DNA of 64,000 bases from Gammaproteobacteria bacterium (GCA_024277815.1 JAJRUM010000019.1:62001-126000); one strand, 5' to 3'; counted from the stretch's first letter, positions 9,665-18,253 are shown. Numbers and translations: made by a program. Notes: generated by a model not told the origin, from the sequence alone.

Positions 9665-10459
9665 TTAGCCGAGCTTTCCTGCACGAAAGGCACGGTTGTA
9701 TTTATTACAGAACCTGTCACGCCCCAGAACCACCTCTGCCGCCAAGAGTAACGGCAGCATATCCGGGGAACACGGATCCATGATCGCGGAGTCCATCCCG
9801 GCTTCGAGCGCCAGCACCAGAAAAGCCTGGTTGATATATTTCCGCACCGGAGAACCGAAAGACATATTGCTCAAACCGCCGGTGATATGGGCTAACGGAT
9901 ATTGCCGGCGGATACTGCGTATTGTTTCACAGGCGATCAGACCGGCATCATCGGAAGTGGATACCGCCATGATCAACGGGTCAATATAGAGCTTGTCATC
10001 ACTGATTCCCGCCTGCCTTGTTGCGTTCACCAGGTGAGCAATAATATTCAGGCGGTCATCAACTGTTTGCGGAATACCTGCCTGATCCAGCGCAAGCACA
10101 ATCACCGGGCATTGCTGTTCAGCAACCAGCGGCAACACCTGTTCAAGACGCTCCTGCTCACCACTGATCGAATTGATCATTGGCAACTGGTCAACTGCGC
10201 TTATCGCCCGCTTAAGCGTTGCCGAATTCGGGCTGTCCAGGCACAGGGGCACCTCGACACACTGCTGTACCGTCTGTACCAGCCAGATCAGGTCATCGGC
10301 CTCCCTGTCCGGCTCCGTGCCAGCATTAACATCCAGGTAATCTGCACCTGCTTCGACCTGTTCGCGTGCAAGTGCTTCGATACTGGCTGCGTCCCGCTCG
10401 CGAATCGCTGCAGCCACCTGTTTGCGTGTGCCATTAATCTTTTCACCAATAATCATCAT
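9665..10459 (-). CDS. Methyltetrahydrofolate:corrinoid methyltransferase (pterin-binding family)
   Basis: A 264-residue TIM-barrel pterin-binding protein (MMIIGEKINGTRK, EQVEAGADYLDVNAGTEPDRE, ITGGLSNMSFG). Its motifs match the methyl-THF methyltransferases AcsE, MtgA and CmuB rather than dihydropteroate synthase; the Asp/Asn pair in DYLDVNAGT lies in the pterin pocket. It should move a methyl group between the corrinoid protein and tetrahydrofolate. It is the last gene of a six-gene operon and overlaps the RACo gene by 4 bp (ATGA). Direction is inferred from context: with an upstream demethylating enzyme, THF is the likely acceptor. Confidence 0.87.
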   Translation of the reverse strand: MMIIGEKINGTRKQVAAAIRERDAASIEALAREQVEAGADYLDVNAGTEPDREADDLIWLVQTVQQCVEVPLCLDSPNSATLKRAISAVDQLPMINSISGEQERLEQVLPLVAEQQCPVIVLALDQAGIPQTVDDRLNIIAHLVNATRQAGISDDKLYIDPLIMAVSTSDDAGLIACETIRSIRRQYPLAHITGGLSNMSFGSPVRKYINQAFLVLALEAGMDSAIMDPCSPDMLPLLLAAEVVLGRDRFCNKYNRAFRAGKLG

Positions 10460-12333
10460 GCATGCCTGTCCTTTTCCTGTTGCCTTACCGGGAACCGGGT
10501 TGCCAGCGCCAGTTCGCGATTGAAACCTTCCTGTTGCTTCAACTCAACCCTTGTTGCGAGTCGGGCGACCCTGCCTGCCTGCTCACGACTGGCGGCAGAC
10601 ACGAGGGCCATCTTTGCCCCGATACCCGCCGCATTGCCAACTTGTTGGTAGGTTGCATTCGGCAGGTCTGGTAATAACCCGATATTGATGGAGCTTCCAA
10701 CCCCCAGGTACGAACCGAAAGCACCAGCCAGAACCAGTTCCTGAATCTCGTCAGGGTCTGTTTTTGATATTTTCAGTAACGTCTTGATGCTGGCCGCAAC
10801 AGCAGCCTTGGCCAACTGAACCTCGCTGATATCCTGTTGGCTGATCACAATATCCCTGCCATGGCCGGTATTCTCTGCCTCAACCAGCAGGAACTGCTTA
10901 CCTGAATCACCATCGCGAACACCCGCCGTGCCACTTTGTAAGTGGCCGCGAAAATTGATGGCACCCATTTGCCAAAGCAGCGCAACGGCATCAATGATAC
11001 CTGACCCACACAGGCCCAAAGGCGGCTGCCCGCCAACGGTTTGCACGGCCAGGCAACCTTCCTTCAGGGTGATTTTTTCGATCGCCCCTGGTGCTGCGCG
11101 CATACCGTGTTGAATATGACCGCCTTCAAACGCCGGGCCTGCCGGACAAGACGCTGTCAACAACAGGCCCTGGTCCGGCCGGGACAGCACAATTTCGGTA
11201 TTGGTGCCAATATCGACGCCCAGCGATACATGGTTACCCTGGTGCAAACCATTGGCAAGTATCATTGCCACATGATCGGCACCCACGAACGCTCCGATCG
11301 CGGGCAGCACGTGCACATATACATCGTTAGGTAAGTCGATGCCGGCCTCAACAGCCCGAATGTCGATGGAGGATGTCGTGGCAGCTAAAAACGGCGCAAC
11401 CAGCAAGCCCTCTGTCGGCATGCCAAGAAACAGGTGTACCATCGCCGTATTACCCACCACGCACAAGTCTGCCATTTGTTCCGGGCCCGCACTTGCCGAC
11501 TCAGGCAGGCTCTGTAATAACGTCCTGATGAGCTGGTTGATGCCCGCCTGGACACAATGGGCCAGTTCCTGCGCCTGGTGCAAACCCTTGCGCGCATATA
11601 CCAGGCGGCTAATCAGGTCTTCCCCAAAGCTGATCTGCGGATTCGGGATACCGCAGGCTGCAAGTTGCTTACCGGTCTCAATATCCATCAGGTAGGCGGC
11701 TATTTTTGTGCAACCAATATCCACGGCGACCCCCAGTAACTGCTTGTCGCCATCCACAAGTCCAATCACTTCGTTTGCGCGGGTAACCAGCTTGAAGCGC
11801 TGGCCGGGTTCCCGCATCCAGCGTGAAACAGCGCGCAGCACCGATGGGCTTGCGCACCAACTGCCCACTGTGCCATGTGCTTTTTCCAGGCTGTGTGTAA
11901 CCCGGTCGAAGTCGGAGACCGTTTTTTTCTGGGCTGGTTTCGTTACTTCAATGACGTGGCCCTGTACGCAGGCCTCGACAGTAAAAACGGCGTGCCTGCC
12001 ATCCAGCTGCAGCCTTTGCTGGTTGCCCATGGTGATGCGCGGCACATGTATGCTGGTATCGGTATACAGCGTAGTCCGGCACGCCAGCCGTTGCCCGGCC
12101 ACCAGTTCTTCCTTTTTCAGCACCTCAATCTCTGCCCGGGTGGGTGTTTCCGCTCTGCCGTCCAGAATGGTCACCCGACACCGGCCACACAGGCCATTGC
12201 CACCACAATTGGCAACCAGGATCAGGCCGGCTTCGCGGCCTGCCTCCAATACCGTTGCGCCCGCGCGAACTACGGTCCGGGTTCCAACCGGCTGAAAAGT
12301 TACCTTTACCTGCTCAGGTTTGTGCACCAACAT
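10456..12333 (-). CDS. RACo-like ATP-dependent reductive activator of corrinoid proteins
   Basis: A 625-residue protein with an N-terminal [2Fe-2S] ferredoxin domain (CGGNGLCGRC, with a further Cys in GQRLACRT) and a large ASKHA ATPase domain (AVDIGCTKIAAYLMDIETG, SLGVDIGTNTEIVLS, ELVLAGAFGSYLGV). RACo and RamA-type proteins reduce accidentally oxidised Co(II) corrinoid back to Co(I) using ATP. I start it at the ATG at 12333, which removes 28 residues of apparent run-in and overlaps the corrinoid-protein gene by 20 bp. It sits directly between the corrinoid protein and its methyl-THF methyltransferase, as expected for a dedicated repair activator. Confidence 0.9.
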   Translation of the reverse strand: MLVHKPEQVKVTFQPVGTRTVVRAGATVLEAGREAGLILVANCGGNGLCGRCRVTILDGRAETPTRAEIEVLKKEELVAGQRLACRTTLYTDTSIHVPRITMGNQQRLQLDGRHAVFTVEACVQGHVIEVTKPAQKKTVSDFDRVTHSLEKAHGTVGSWCASPSVLRAVSRWMREPGQRFKLVTRANEVIGLVDGDKQLLGVAVDIGCTKIAAYLMDIETGKQLAACGIPNPQISFGEDLISRLVYARKGLHQAQELAHCVQAGINQLIRTLLQSLPESASAGPEQMADLCVVGNTAMVHLFLGMPTEGLLVAPFLAATTSSIDIRAVEAGIDLPNDVYVHVLPAIGAFVGADHVAMILANGLHQGNHVSLGVDIGTNTEIVLSRPDQGLLLTASCPAGPAFEGGHIQHGMRAAPGAIEKITLKEGCLAVQTVGGQPPLGLCGSGIIDAVALLWQMGAINFRGHLQSGTAGVRDGDSGKQFLLVEAENTGHGRDIVISQQDISEVQLAKAAVAASIKTLLKISKTDPDEIQELVLAGAFGSYLGVGSSINIGLLPDLPNATYQQVGNAAGIGAKMALVSAASREQAGRVARLATRVELKQQEGFNRELALATRFPVRQQEKDRHA

Positions 12334-12952
12334 CCAGCCATGTTTTCGCCAGCCTGACAGCGGCCTGAGCATCCGCTCCCCAGCTGTCTGCACCAACGAC
12401 CTCGCAGACATCTCCATTCACCGGCCCACCACCAATCATAATGTGGACCCGGCCCCTGAGGCCGGCTTCTTCGATCGCCACAACGGTTTCCTTCATTGAG
12501 TCAAAAGCCAGCGTTAGCAGGCCTGACATGCCGAGCACACTGGCGTTGGTCTCCTGCAGCGCGGTGACAAACCGGGCTGGCGGCACATCAACACCCAGAT
12601 CCGTTACGTCCAGGTTCGCTGATTTCAGCATATTGACCACAATATCCTTGCCAATGTCATGAATGTCACCAGCCACCGTGCCAATAACAACGGTCCCGCT
12701 ACTAACCTGGCTCGCTGATTTGAGTCCCTCCTCCAGAAGCACGCCCACCTGCTTGAAGATCTCGCCCGACATCATCAGGTCGGATACAAAATACTCGTTG
12801 CTCTCAAAGCGACTTCCCACTTCGGTCATTCCCCGCTGACAGGCCTGCAATATGCTTAACGGTTCGGTGCCACAATCCAGTTCCTGGCGTACAATTTCCA
12901 GTACACGATCCTCTTCCAGTTCGGCCAGTGCTTTTACCAATTGCTCCAACAT
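12314..12952 (-). CDS. Corrinoid (B12)-binding methyl-carrier protein
   Basis: This 212-residue protein has a helical cap domain (MLEQLVKALAELEEDRVLEI to about residue 85) and a Rossmann-like B12-binding domain. The latter shows the base-off/His-on motif DxHxxG (GDIHDIGKDI), then SxL and GG motifs (GMSGLLTLAFDSM, MIGGGPVN). It matches the MtaC/MtbC/MtvC family of methyl carriers. The ATG at 12952 has an AGGAG upstream; a longer frame to 13090 lacks family similarity. It should accept methyl from the UroD-type enzyme (14053-15192) and pass it to the methyl-THF methyltransferase (9665-10459). Confidence 0.93.
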   Translation of the reverse strand: MLEQLVKALAELEEDRVLEIVRQELDCGTEPLSILQACQRGMTEVGSRFESNEYFVSDLMMSGEIFKQVGVLLEEGLKSASQVSSGTVVIGTVAGDIHDIGKDIVVNMLKSANLDVTDLGVDVPPARFVTALQETNASVLGMSGLLTLAFDSMKETVVAIEEAGLRGRVHIMIGGGPVNGDVCEVVGADSWGADAQAAVRLAKTWLDVGAQT

Positions 12953-13013
12953 CGTTTTTCTCCTGGTTACCGACAGGCCTCCCGGCTTTCTGTCATGGGG
13001 TTTTCCGGTTTCT

Positions 13014-13457
13014 TCATGTGACCAACGTCCCGCTTTGCTGGTGGTCAGCCCGCGGATAGCTGACCTCCCCCGGCAGGATCTCAAAACCAATACTGCCCGG
13101 CCACTGTGTTTGCGTCTGCTCTACTGTCGCTCGTATGACCCCTGACAGACGTTCACCTGACAAGCCATATACAAGCACGGTAAAAGTAGCCTGCAGTGTA
13201 TTCGTTGCGGCTGGAATTGCACCAACAATGCTCACTGGCTGGTCTGTACTGACCATGCTCAGTCGCAGACAAAGCACTTCAGCGACCCTTGCAACACCCT
13301 TGATATGGCCGATCAATGCGGCGCCGGCAGTCAGGCAGTTGGTGCCCAGCACCGCCACGAACGTGCCGAGAGCGGCCGCCCAATCGTCACTGTCGACCCG
13401 TTGGCTGCAATGCCAGTCCATCTGTATAACACAGGGGTGTAAATTCAGTTGAGCCAT
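13014..13457 (-). CDS. Unrecognised 147-residue protein of the corrinoid operon
   Basis: I do not recognise this protein. It is predicted cytoplasmic, has no clear signal peptide and contains several Cys and His residues near its N terminus (HPCVIQMDWHC) and others further on (GTNC, EVLC). The middle is small-residue rich (AAALGTFVAVLGTNC). It overlaps the end of the CobW-like gene by 13 bp and is followed 61 bp later by the corrinoid protein, so it is co-transcribed and probably part of the methyl-transfer system. Coding is supported by the tight overlap and the conserved strand; function is unknown. Confidence 0.6.
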   Translation of the reverse strand: MAQLNLHPCVIQMDWHCSQRVDSDDWAAALGTFVAVLGTNCLTAGAALIGHIKGVARVAEVLCLRLSMVSTDQPVSIVGAIPAATNTLQATFTVLVYGLSGERLSGVIRATVEQTQTQWPGSIGFEILPGEVSYPRADHQQSGTLVT

Positions 13458-14044
13458 GGCAGCAACTCCTTCACCATCGCCGGGCTTGTCCCTGCAGTCA
13501 GCGCTACTGGCAGCAAGGTTGCTTTTTCATTCAGTCTGCGGGCTGTCGCTTTAGCCCGGCTAATCTCTTCCACGCTGGCCAGGTCACGCCTGGAAATTAA
13601 GATGGTATCAGCAAGCCTTATCTGGGCGCTGATCAGGGGCTCGAGTACCGCCATCAGCTCACCAAGACGCAGTGGATCAATAACCACTGCGGTTCGTAGA
13701 CTGTCTGCAAACCGGCTGGTATGTTCCCGCAGTAACTGGATGATCGGCTCCGGGCTGGCTGCGCCAGAGGGCTCCACAATGACCAGGTCTACCACCTGGC
13801 TGTCTTCCAGTTTTTCGAGGGTCTCTAAAAGGTCTCCCGCCAGGGAGCAGCAAATACAGCCGCTCAACAGCTCCCGGACATCAAGGCCCTGGTGCGCCAG
13901 TACCTGGTCATCAAGGCCAACCTCACCCACTTCATTGACCACCAATGCAATTTTCAGATCATGGGCCACAATGGCCCTGGCCAGGGCAATGATGGCCGTG
14001 GTCTTGCCAGAACCAAGGAAACCCGCCACCAGCAGCACATGCAT
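13445..14044 (-). CDS. CobW/G3E-family GTPase (putative metallochaperone)
   Basis: A 199-residue P-loop GTPase with Walker A GFLGSGKTT near the N terminus, the metal-binding CxCC motif of the G3E family (GCICCSL) and the DLVIVEPSG region. It is a short version that lacks the long C-terminal CobW_C domain. G3E GTPases insert or deliver metals (Zn, Co, Ni) or service cobalamin enzymes. Position between a Zn-dependent UroD-type methyltransferase and the corrinoid protein suggests metal or cofactor loading of one of them. The ATG at 14044 lies 8 bp after the upstream stop; the longer frame to 14152 lies inside the upstream gene. Confidence 0.85.
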   Translation of the reverse strand: MHVLLVAGFLGSGKTTAIIALARAIVAHDLKIALVVNEVGEVGLDDQVLAHQGLDVRELLSGCICCSLAGDLLETLEKLEDSQVVDLVIVEPSGAASPEPIIQLLREHTSRFADSLRTAVVIDPLRLGELMAVLEPLISAQIRLADTILISRRDLASVEEISRAKATARRLNEKATLLPVALTAGTSPAMVKELLPWLN

Positions 14045-14052
14045 CGGAAACC

Positions 14053-15192
14053 TTATGGCCCGGCCATTACCTGGCCGTACTCCCGGGTTGCTGCAGCCAT
14101 TGCTTCCATGTTCTCGGGCCTGGCGTTGATCGGCGCATCGCAACCGGCGCACAAAATCAATCCACTCGGCCCCACGTCACGGATCAGGTCGTGTACATAC
14201 TTGAAGATATCGTCCGGCGTTCCCGCGTATAAAAGAGCGGCAGGCACATCACCCATAATCGCCATATGGTCACCAAGAATTTCTTTGGCTTTGCGCAGGT
14301 CGGTCATGCCATCTGTGTTGAGCAGGCACATTTTTGCGGGCAGTTCTTTGAAGCGTTCCAGATCCCGGGTCCAGTCCTGATCCAGGTGGAGCACAGAGAC
14401 AATACCCTTGTCCGCCAGCGCATTAACCAGCTCCAGAAAATATGGGAACACAAACTCATCCCATATCTGCGGTGATAACAATGAACTTGCGGAACGCCAG
14501 CCACCGACCCAGATGGCCGGAATTCCGGACAACTCCGCGGCCTGGATTCCTTCACGAATCATGTAGGGCAGCATATGATCCATGACGGCCCTGACCCGGT
14601 CCTTGTCGCGATACAGGTCGATGAAGAACCGCCCCATTGAACGCCCGCCACACAGGTATTCGAAGGGCGTTGCAGTGCCACCGTACGCGATCGGCACATA
14701 GGCATGGTCGCGGCACCTTTGCACGACATGAGCAATATTGTCACGAACCCAGGCCTTCATATCGGCCAGCTCATCAACATCAATAACCCGCGGGTAGTAC
14801 CCTTCGAGGAAGGCCGGCCAGCCCTTGTCCAGGATCACATCGTAATCCTCGGGCTTCATCACTTCCGTTTCCTGTACCTGCCACAACGAGTCTGCCGGCA
14901 ACTCCTTGCCCGGCGTGGCAATATGCGACAACCAGGCTGCTGTTAGCTGGGGAACGATCTTGCCACAGGGCAGCTTGTTGATTCCGTCCCAGACGTCTGC
15001 CCCAAGCTTATCCATCGCAGCCAGCGTGACCTCGGTACGGTTCTCCGGAACAGCACAGAAATCAGCAATCGACATACCCATGTAACGCGGGGCAAAAGCC
15101 ATCCCCATAAATGCTGCCGGCACCCGATCCACGGGTTCGAGCGCAATGGTCTTTTCAATTCTTCTGCGGCGTTCTTCGTAGAGAGCTTGCAT
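14053..15192 (-). CDS. UroD-type (MtaA/CmuA-like) corrinoid methyltransferase
   Basis: A 379-residue member of the uroporphyrinogen decarboxylase superfamily, in the branch that contains the methyltransferases MtaA, MtbA and the CmuA N domain. Recognisable segments are VDRVPAAFMGMAFAPRYMG, IPAIWVGGWRSASSLLSP and LILCAGCDAP near the C terminus. MtaA-type enzymes bind catalytic Zn through HxC...C; here the first element reads HLDQD (Asp in place of Cys) and the last Cys lies 79 residues later in LCAGC. Start ATG 15192 has GGAGG seven bases upstream; ATG 15198 is possible. As first gene of the operon it probably demethylates an unidentified donor onto the corrinoid protein. A true decarboxylase is unlikely in this context. 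Confidence 0.85.
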   Translation of the reverse strand: MQALYEERRRRIEKTIALEPVDRVPAAFMGMAFAPRYMGMSIADFCAVPENRTEVTLAAMDKLGADVWDGINKLPCGKIVPQLTAAWLSHIATPGKELPADSLWQVQETEVMKPEDYDVILDKGWPAFLEGYYPRVIDVDELADMKAWVRDNIAHVVQRCRDHAYVPIAYGGTATPFEYLCGGRSMGRFFIDLYRDKDRVRAVMDHMLPYMIREGIQAAELSGIPAIWVGGWRSASSLLSPQIWDEFVFPYFLELVNALADKGIVSVLHLDQDWTRDLERFKELPAKMCLLNTDGMTDLRKAKEILGDHMAIMGDVPAALLYAGTPDDIFKYVHDLIRDVGPSGLILCAGCDAPINARPENMEAMAAATREYGQVMAGP

Positions 15193-15235
15193 CTGCATTC
15201 CTCCGTCCTCTTGCACAGGAAAATCAGAGCATACA

Positions 15236-15293
15236 ATTATAGGGTTAAAACACCCGGGTTATTCGCCTCCACAGCAAATAAACAGGTGTTTTA
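15236..15293 (-). promoter_or_regulatory. Promoter region of the corrinoid operon with flanking inverted repeat
   Basis: A perfect -10 hexamer TATAAT lies at 15241-15236 on the minus strand, about 44 bp before the chosen start. No good -35 TTGACA is present at 17 bp, which suggests activator dependence. The 9-bp inverted repeat TAAAACACC (15246-15254) and GGTGTTTTA (15285-15293) brackets this region and could be an operator. Promoter and operator are inferred from sequence pattern alone. Confidence 0.5.
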
Positions 15294-15327
15294 TTCCAAC
15301 AACCGGGTGCGCCCAACCCTGGCGGGC

Positions 15328-16698
15328 TTACTTCAGAATGGTGTTTACTTTTTGCAGGTCTTCTTCCATCAGCACACCGGCAGCCGCCTTCAGGCGTAAG
15401 TGATCTACGATGTAGGTATGGCGCGCATTGGAGTTGTCTCGCTGTGCCTGAAAATAGCGCTGCTGGGCAATTAACACGTCCACAATAGTGCGCGTGCCAA
15501 CCTCAAAACCCGCCTGGGTTGCTTCAAGCGCACTCTCCGCTGAAATCATTGCCTGGCCAAAAGCACCAACCTGTTCAATACCGGCAATCACCGCGCGATA
15601 AGCATTGTTGGTCTGCCTGACTACGGCTCGCTGTTGCCGATCCAGATCTTCACTAACAGCATTGAGCGTGTAACGGGCCTGTCGCGTTCTGGATGAAACC
15701 ACGCCGCCCTGATAAATCGGCACATTCAGTTGCAGGCCAATACGCTTGTCATCAGCAACAACTTCCGTTGTAGTAAGAATGTCACCGAAAAACCCTCGGA
15801 TCGTCTGCTTATTGTTCTGGAACTGGCTGATGCTGCCAACCAGGTCCAGGGTGGGGATGTGGCCACTGCGTCGTAAGCGCACCGTTGCGTCTGCGATATT
15901 AACGCCTTCAAGGGCCGCGACGACCGCAGGGTTGTACTGCATGGCGATATCCACCCATTCGGCCGGACTTTCCGGTAGCGGCTTAACCAGCGGTAACACA
16001 TCCTGCAAGGGGTCAATGTCATCAAAATACTGTCGGGTCAACTCATAGATAACTTCTTTTGCATCGGCCAGGCTATTCCTGGATACGATGGCACGAGCGC
16101 GGGCGTTATCATAGCTGGCGCGTGCTTCGTGCACATCCGTCACTGCGGTGAGGCCGACCTCAAAGCGTTGTTCTGCCTGTTCAAACTGGCGTTTTAGCGC
16201 CTTTTCTTCAGCTTCCGCAAAAATCACACCGTCCTGTGCCGTCAGTACACCAAAGTACGCGCCAGCCACACGAACCAGAAAGTCCTGGTAAGCAATGTTG
16301 TAAATTGCATCAGCCTGGCTGACCTGTCCGCGGGCGACGTCCAGTTGCTCATAGTTGCTCTGCGCATATAGAGACTGTCTTAAATCAAACCGATATGTTT
16401 GTGTGTCAATATCACTCGTAGTCGTGAACGGATCCGTGAATTCCGTTTCAGCCACATCCGTTTTGCTGTTGCCATAGCTGCGGGTAGCGCCGGCACTTAG
16501 CGTTGGCAGGAGATTTGACCAGGCCTGGCGTTTGTTTTCGCCGGTGGCATCCCGGCGATAGGCTGCGGCCCGTAGTTGCGGGTCATTTTTAACCGCCAGG
16601 TCATGAACACCAACAAGGTCAACAGCAAAAATGCTGGGGGGCGCCGACAGTAATACAGCCATTGTCAACACCTTGTAATTGTTCGCTTTAAACTGCAT
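15328..16698 (-). CDS. tolC: TolC-family outer-membrane efflux channel
   Basis: The 456-residue protein begins with a signal peptide (LTMAVLLSAPPSIFAVDL) and carries two OEP repeats. Signs are the long amphipathic helices (RQFEQAEQRFEVGLTAVTDV, ALEATQAGFEVGTRTIVDV) and the family start DLVGVHDLAVKNDPQLRAA. TolC trimers form the outer-membrane duct for type I secretion and tripartite efflux. ATG 16698 has an AGGAG at good spacing. It follows the PIMT-like gene by 20 bp on the same strand, an arrangement common in Gammaproteobacteria. It could serve the MacB-like exporter at 22.9-28 kb, which has no outer-membrane component of its own nearby. Confidence 0.92.
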   Translation of the reverse strand: MQFKANNYKVLTMAVLLSAPPSIFAVDLVGVHDLAVKNDPQLRAAAYRRDATGENKRQAWSNLLPTLSAGATRSYGNSKTDVAETEFTDPFTTTSDIDTQTYRFDLRQSLYAQSNYEQLDVARGQVSQADAIYNIAYQDFLVRVAGAYFGVLTAQDGVIFAEAEEKALKRQFEQAEQRFEVGLTAVTDVHEARASYDNARARAIVSRNSLADAKEVIYELTRQYFDDIDPLQDVLPLVKPLPESPAEWVDIAMQYNPAVVAALEGVNIADATVRLRRSGHIPTLDLVGSISQFQNNKQTIRGFFGDILTTTEVVADDKRIGLQLNVPIYQGGVVSSRTRQARYTLNAVSEDLDRQQRAVVRQTNNAYRAVIAGIEQVGAFGQAMISAESALEATQAGFEVGTRTIVDVLIAQQRYFQAQRDNSNARHTYIVDHLRLKAAAGVLMEEDLQKVNTILK

Positions 16699-16718
16699 AA
16701 CCAACTCCTGAAAACCCC

Positions 16719-17378
16719 TTAAAACTCAAATTCTGCGGCCTGGTCAGCATTGACCAGCCTGGGTAAATCCGTTTCAAACAGGCTTTCTTCGCGCCATTCT
16801 GTTGCATTTAAGCGGGTCAGCAGTTTTACCTGCATCACGGGTGACTCCCCACAAATAACAAATAACCGTCCACCCGGGTTGACCCAGCCCCGGAAGTGCT
16901 CTGGCACGGCGGCAACAGACCCTGTCACCACCACCACATCGTGTGCCTGCTCAGGCTGCCAGCCAGACATGACATCACCGGTTTCAAGCTCTACATTTTC
17001 GATGTTTTTTTCTTTAAGTTTTGTTGCAGCACTGCTGGAAAACTGCTCGTAAATATCCACGCTGACCACCCGTTTGGCCATCTGTGCCAGACAGGCGGTA
17101 ATAAAACCGCTGCCTGTGCCAATCTCCAGCACCGTTTCATCATCCTGCAGCGCCAGCGCTTGCAACAAACGGCCCTCAACCACCGGCTTCATCATATTCT
17201 GATCATGCTCAAGCGGGATAGGCAGGTCTGCAAAAGCCATTTTTCTGTACCGTACCGGCACAAAATCTTCACGATGGGTCGTTTCCAGCAAACCCAGCAC
17301 ACGCTCGTCCAGGACTTCCCACGGCCGCACCTGCTGTTCCACCATATTGAATCTGGCTTGATCAAAGTTCATGTTCAT
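16719..17378 (-). CDS. Protein-L-isoaspartate O-methyltransferase-like protein
   Basis: A 219-residue class I SAM methyltransferase. The SAM-binding motif VLEIGTGSGFITACLAQM is clear, and the N-terminal NMVEQQVRPWEVLD and FADLPIPLEHDQNMMKP are typical of the PIMT-like family encoded upstream of tolC in many Gammaproteobacteria. Authentic PIMT repairs isoaspartyl residues; this subgroup is more divergent and its true substrate is uncertain. The start is ATG 17378 (or 17372), and upstream codons to 17465 look non-coding. It is first in an apparent two-gene unit with tolC. Confidence 0.85.
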   Translation of the reverse strand: MNMNFDQARFNMVEQQVRPWEVLDERVLGLLETTHREDFVPVRYRKMAFADLPIPLEHDQNMMKPVVEGRLLQALALQDDETVLEIGTGSGFITACLAQMAKRVVSVDIYEQFSSSAATKLKEKNIENVELETGDVMSGWQPEQAHDVVVVTGSVAAVPEHFRGWVNPGGRLFVICGESPVMQVKLLTRLNATEWREESLFETDLPRLVNADQAAEFEF

Positions 17379-17725
17379 AACATTCTCACTCCCACTGGCC
17401 TGTATTTTGGTATGCCTGCAAATCGATCCACGCTTACGGCCCGGGACCCCAGCGGGGCAAGGCACAGACTGACGCTTTTAGGGTCCGGGCTTTAAGTGCC
17501 ATAAGTCACAAGCTAAAAGATTCGCGGCGCTGTTGGTTACTCTATAATTTCAAATAAATCCCCGGCCAACCACAAGATCACGGCAGATAAATTAGTTTGA
17601 CGCTCGCCACACGATTTGGGTTACCTTGTCTATTGGCGGTATTATCCCAGATTGGGGCGCAAGCGGCTCGAAAAAAGGTCTCTCAATTTGTATTTAAATG
17701 AAATAAAACCTCAGGGTTTCCGGTC
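17379..17725. other. Intergenic region between divergent PIMT-like and ECF sigma genes
   Basis: This 347-bp stretch separates divergently transcribed genes and should contain both promoters. A TATAAT hexamer on the plus strand lies at 17543-17548, though without a convincing -35. The last 40 bp before the sigma gene are AT-rich. I saw no ORF with family resemblance, tRNA-like fold or clear repeat here. Confidence 0.4.
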
Positions 17726-18253
17726 ATGACAGGTGATACAGACAAAACCAGGCGTTTTAATGAACTGGCGGAAGCCTATTCGACGGATTTATACCGTTAC
17801 GCCATGTGGATTTGTGGCAATGATGCACTGGCCAAGGATCTTGTGCAGGAGACGTTTCTCCGCGCCTGGCGTGCACTGGACAGCCTCAAGGATGGCGGTG
17901 CAGCAAAGAGTTGGCTGATAACGATATTACGCCGTGAATATGCCCGCACTTTCGAGCGCAAAGTGCCGCTATTCACCGATGTGGATAAGGTCGTTGTCGC
18001 TGATGATGATGAGCCCGGGCCCGAAGAACGCACAGAACGGGCGCTGTTGCGCCAAGGAATTATGCAGCTTGAACCAAAGTATCGGGAGCCCTTGTTGTTG
18101 CAGGTTGTGTTTGGTCACAGTTGCGCAGAAATTTCAGCACAACTGGGCATCAGCAAAAGCGCGGTAATGACACAACTGTTTCGGGCACGGGAAAAATTGA
18201 AAACTCAAATACAAAAAGATGGAGTAACGGGCAATGTCCATGAACTTTTCTGA
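17726..18253 (+). CDS. ECF RNA polymerase sigma factor (paired with a DUF3379 protein)
   Basis: A 175-residue ECF sigma factor with sigma region 2 (YRYAMWICGNDALAKDLVQETFLRAW, shown here only as a landmark at residues about 22-48) and region 4 with the helix-turn-helix CAEISAQLGISKSAVMTQLFRARE. It directs RNA polymerase to a specific promoter set. Its 3' end overlaps the DUF3379 gene by 20 bp, so the two are co-translated and the partner is probably its anti-sigma factor. Its target promoters were not identified in the window. Confidence 0.92.
   Translation: MTGDTDKTRRFNELAEAYSTDLYRYAMWICGNDALAKDLVQETFLRAWRALDSLKDGGAAKSWLITILRREYARTFERKVPLFTDVDKVVVADDDEPGPEERTERALLRQGIMQLEPKYREPLLLQVVFGHSCAEISAQLGISKSAVMTQLFRAREKLKTQIQKDGVTGNVHELF

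Noticed and set aside
15281-15299. GGAATAAAA on the minus strand upstream of the corrinoid operon, resembling the -35 of the sulfur ECF promoter
   Set aside because: At 17 bp downstream the sequence is GCTG rather than CGTC, and a normal TATAAT lies closer to the gene, so I do not include it in the regulon.
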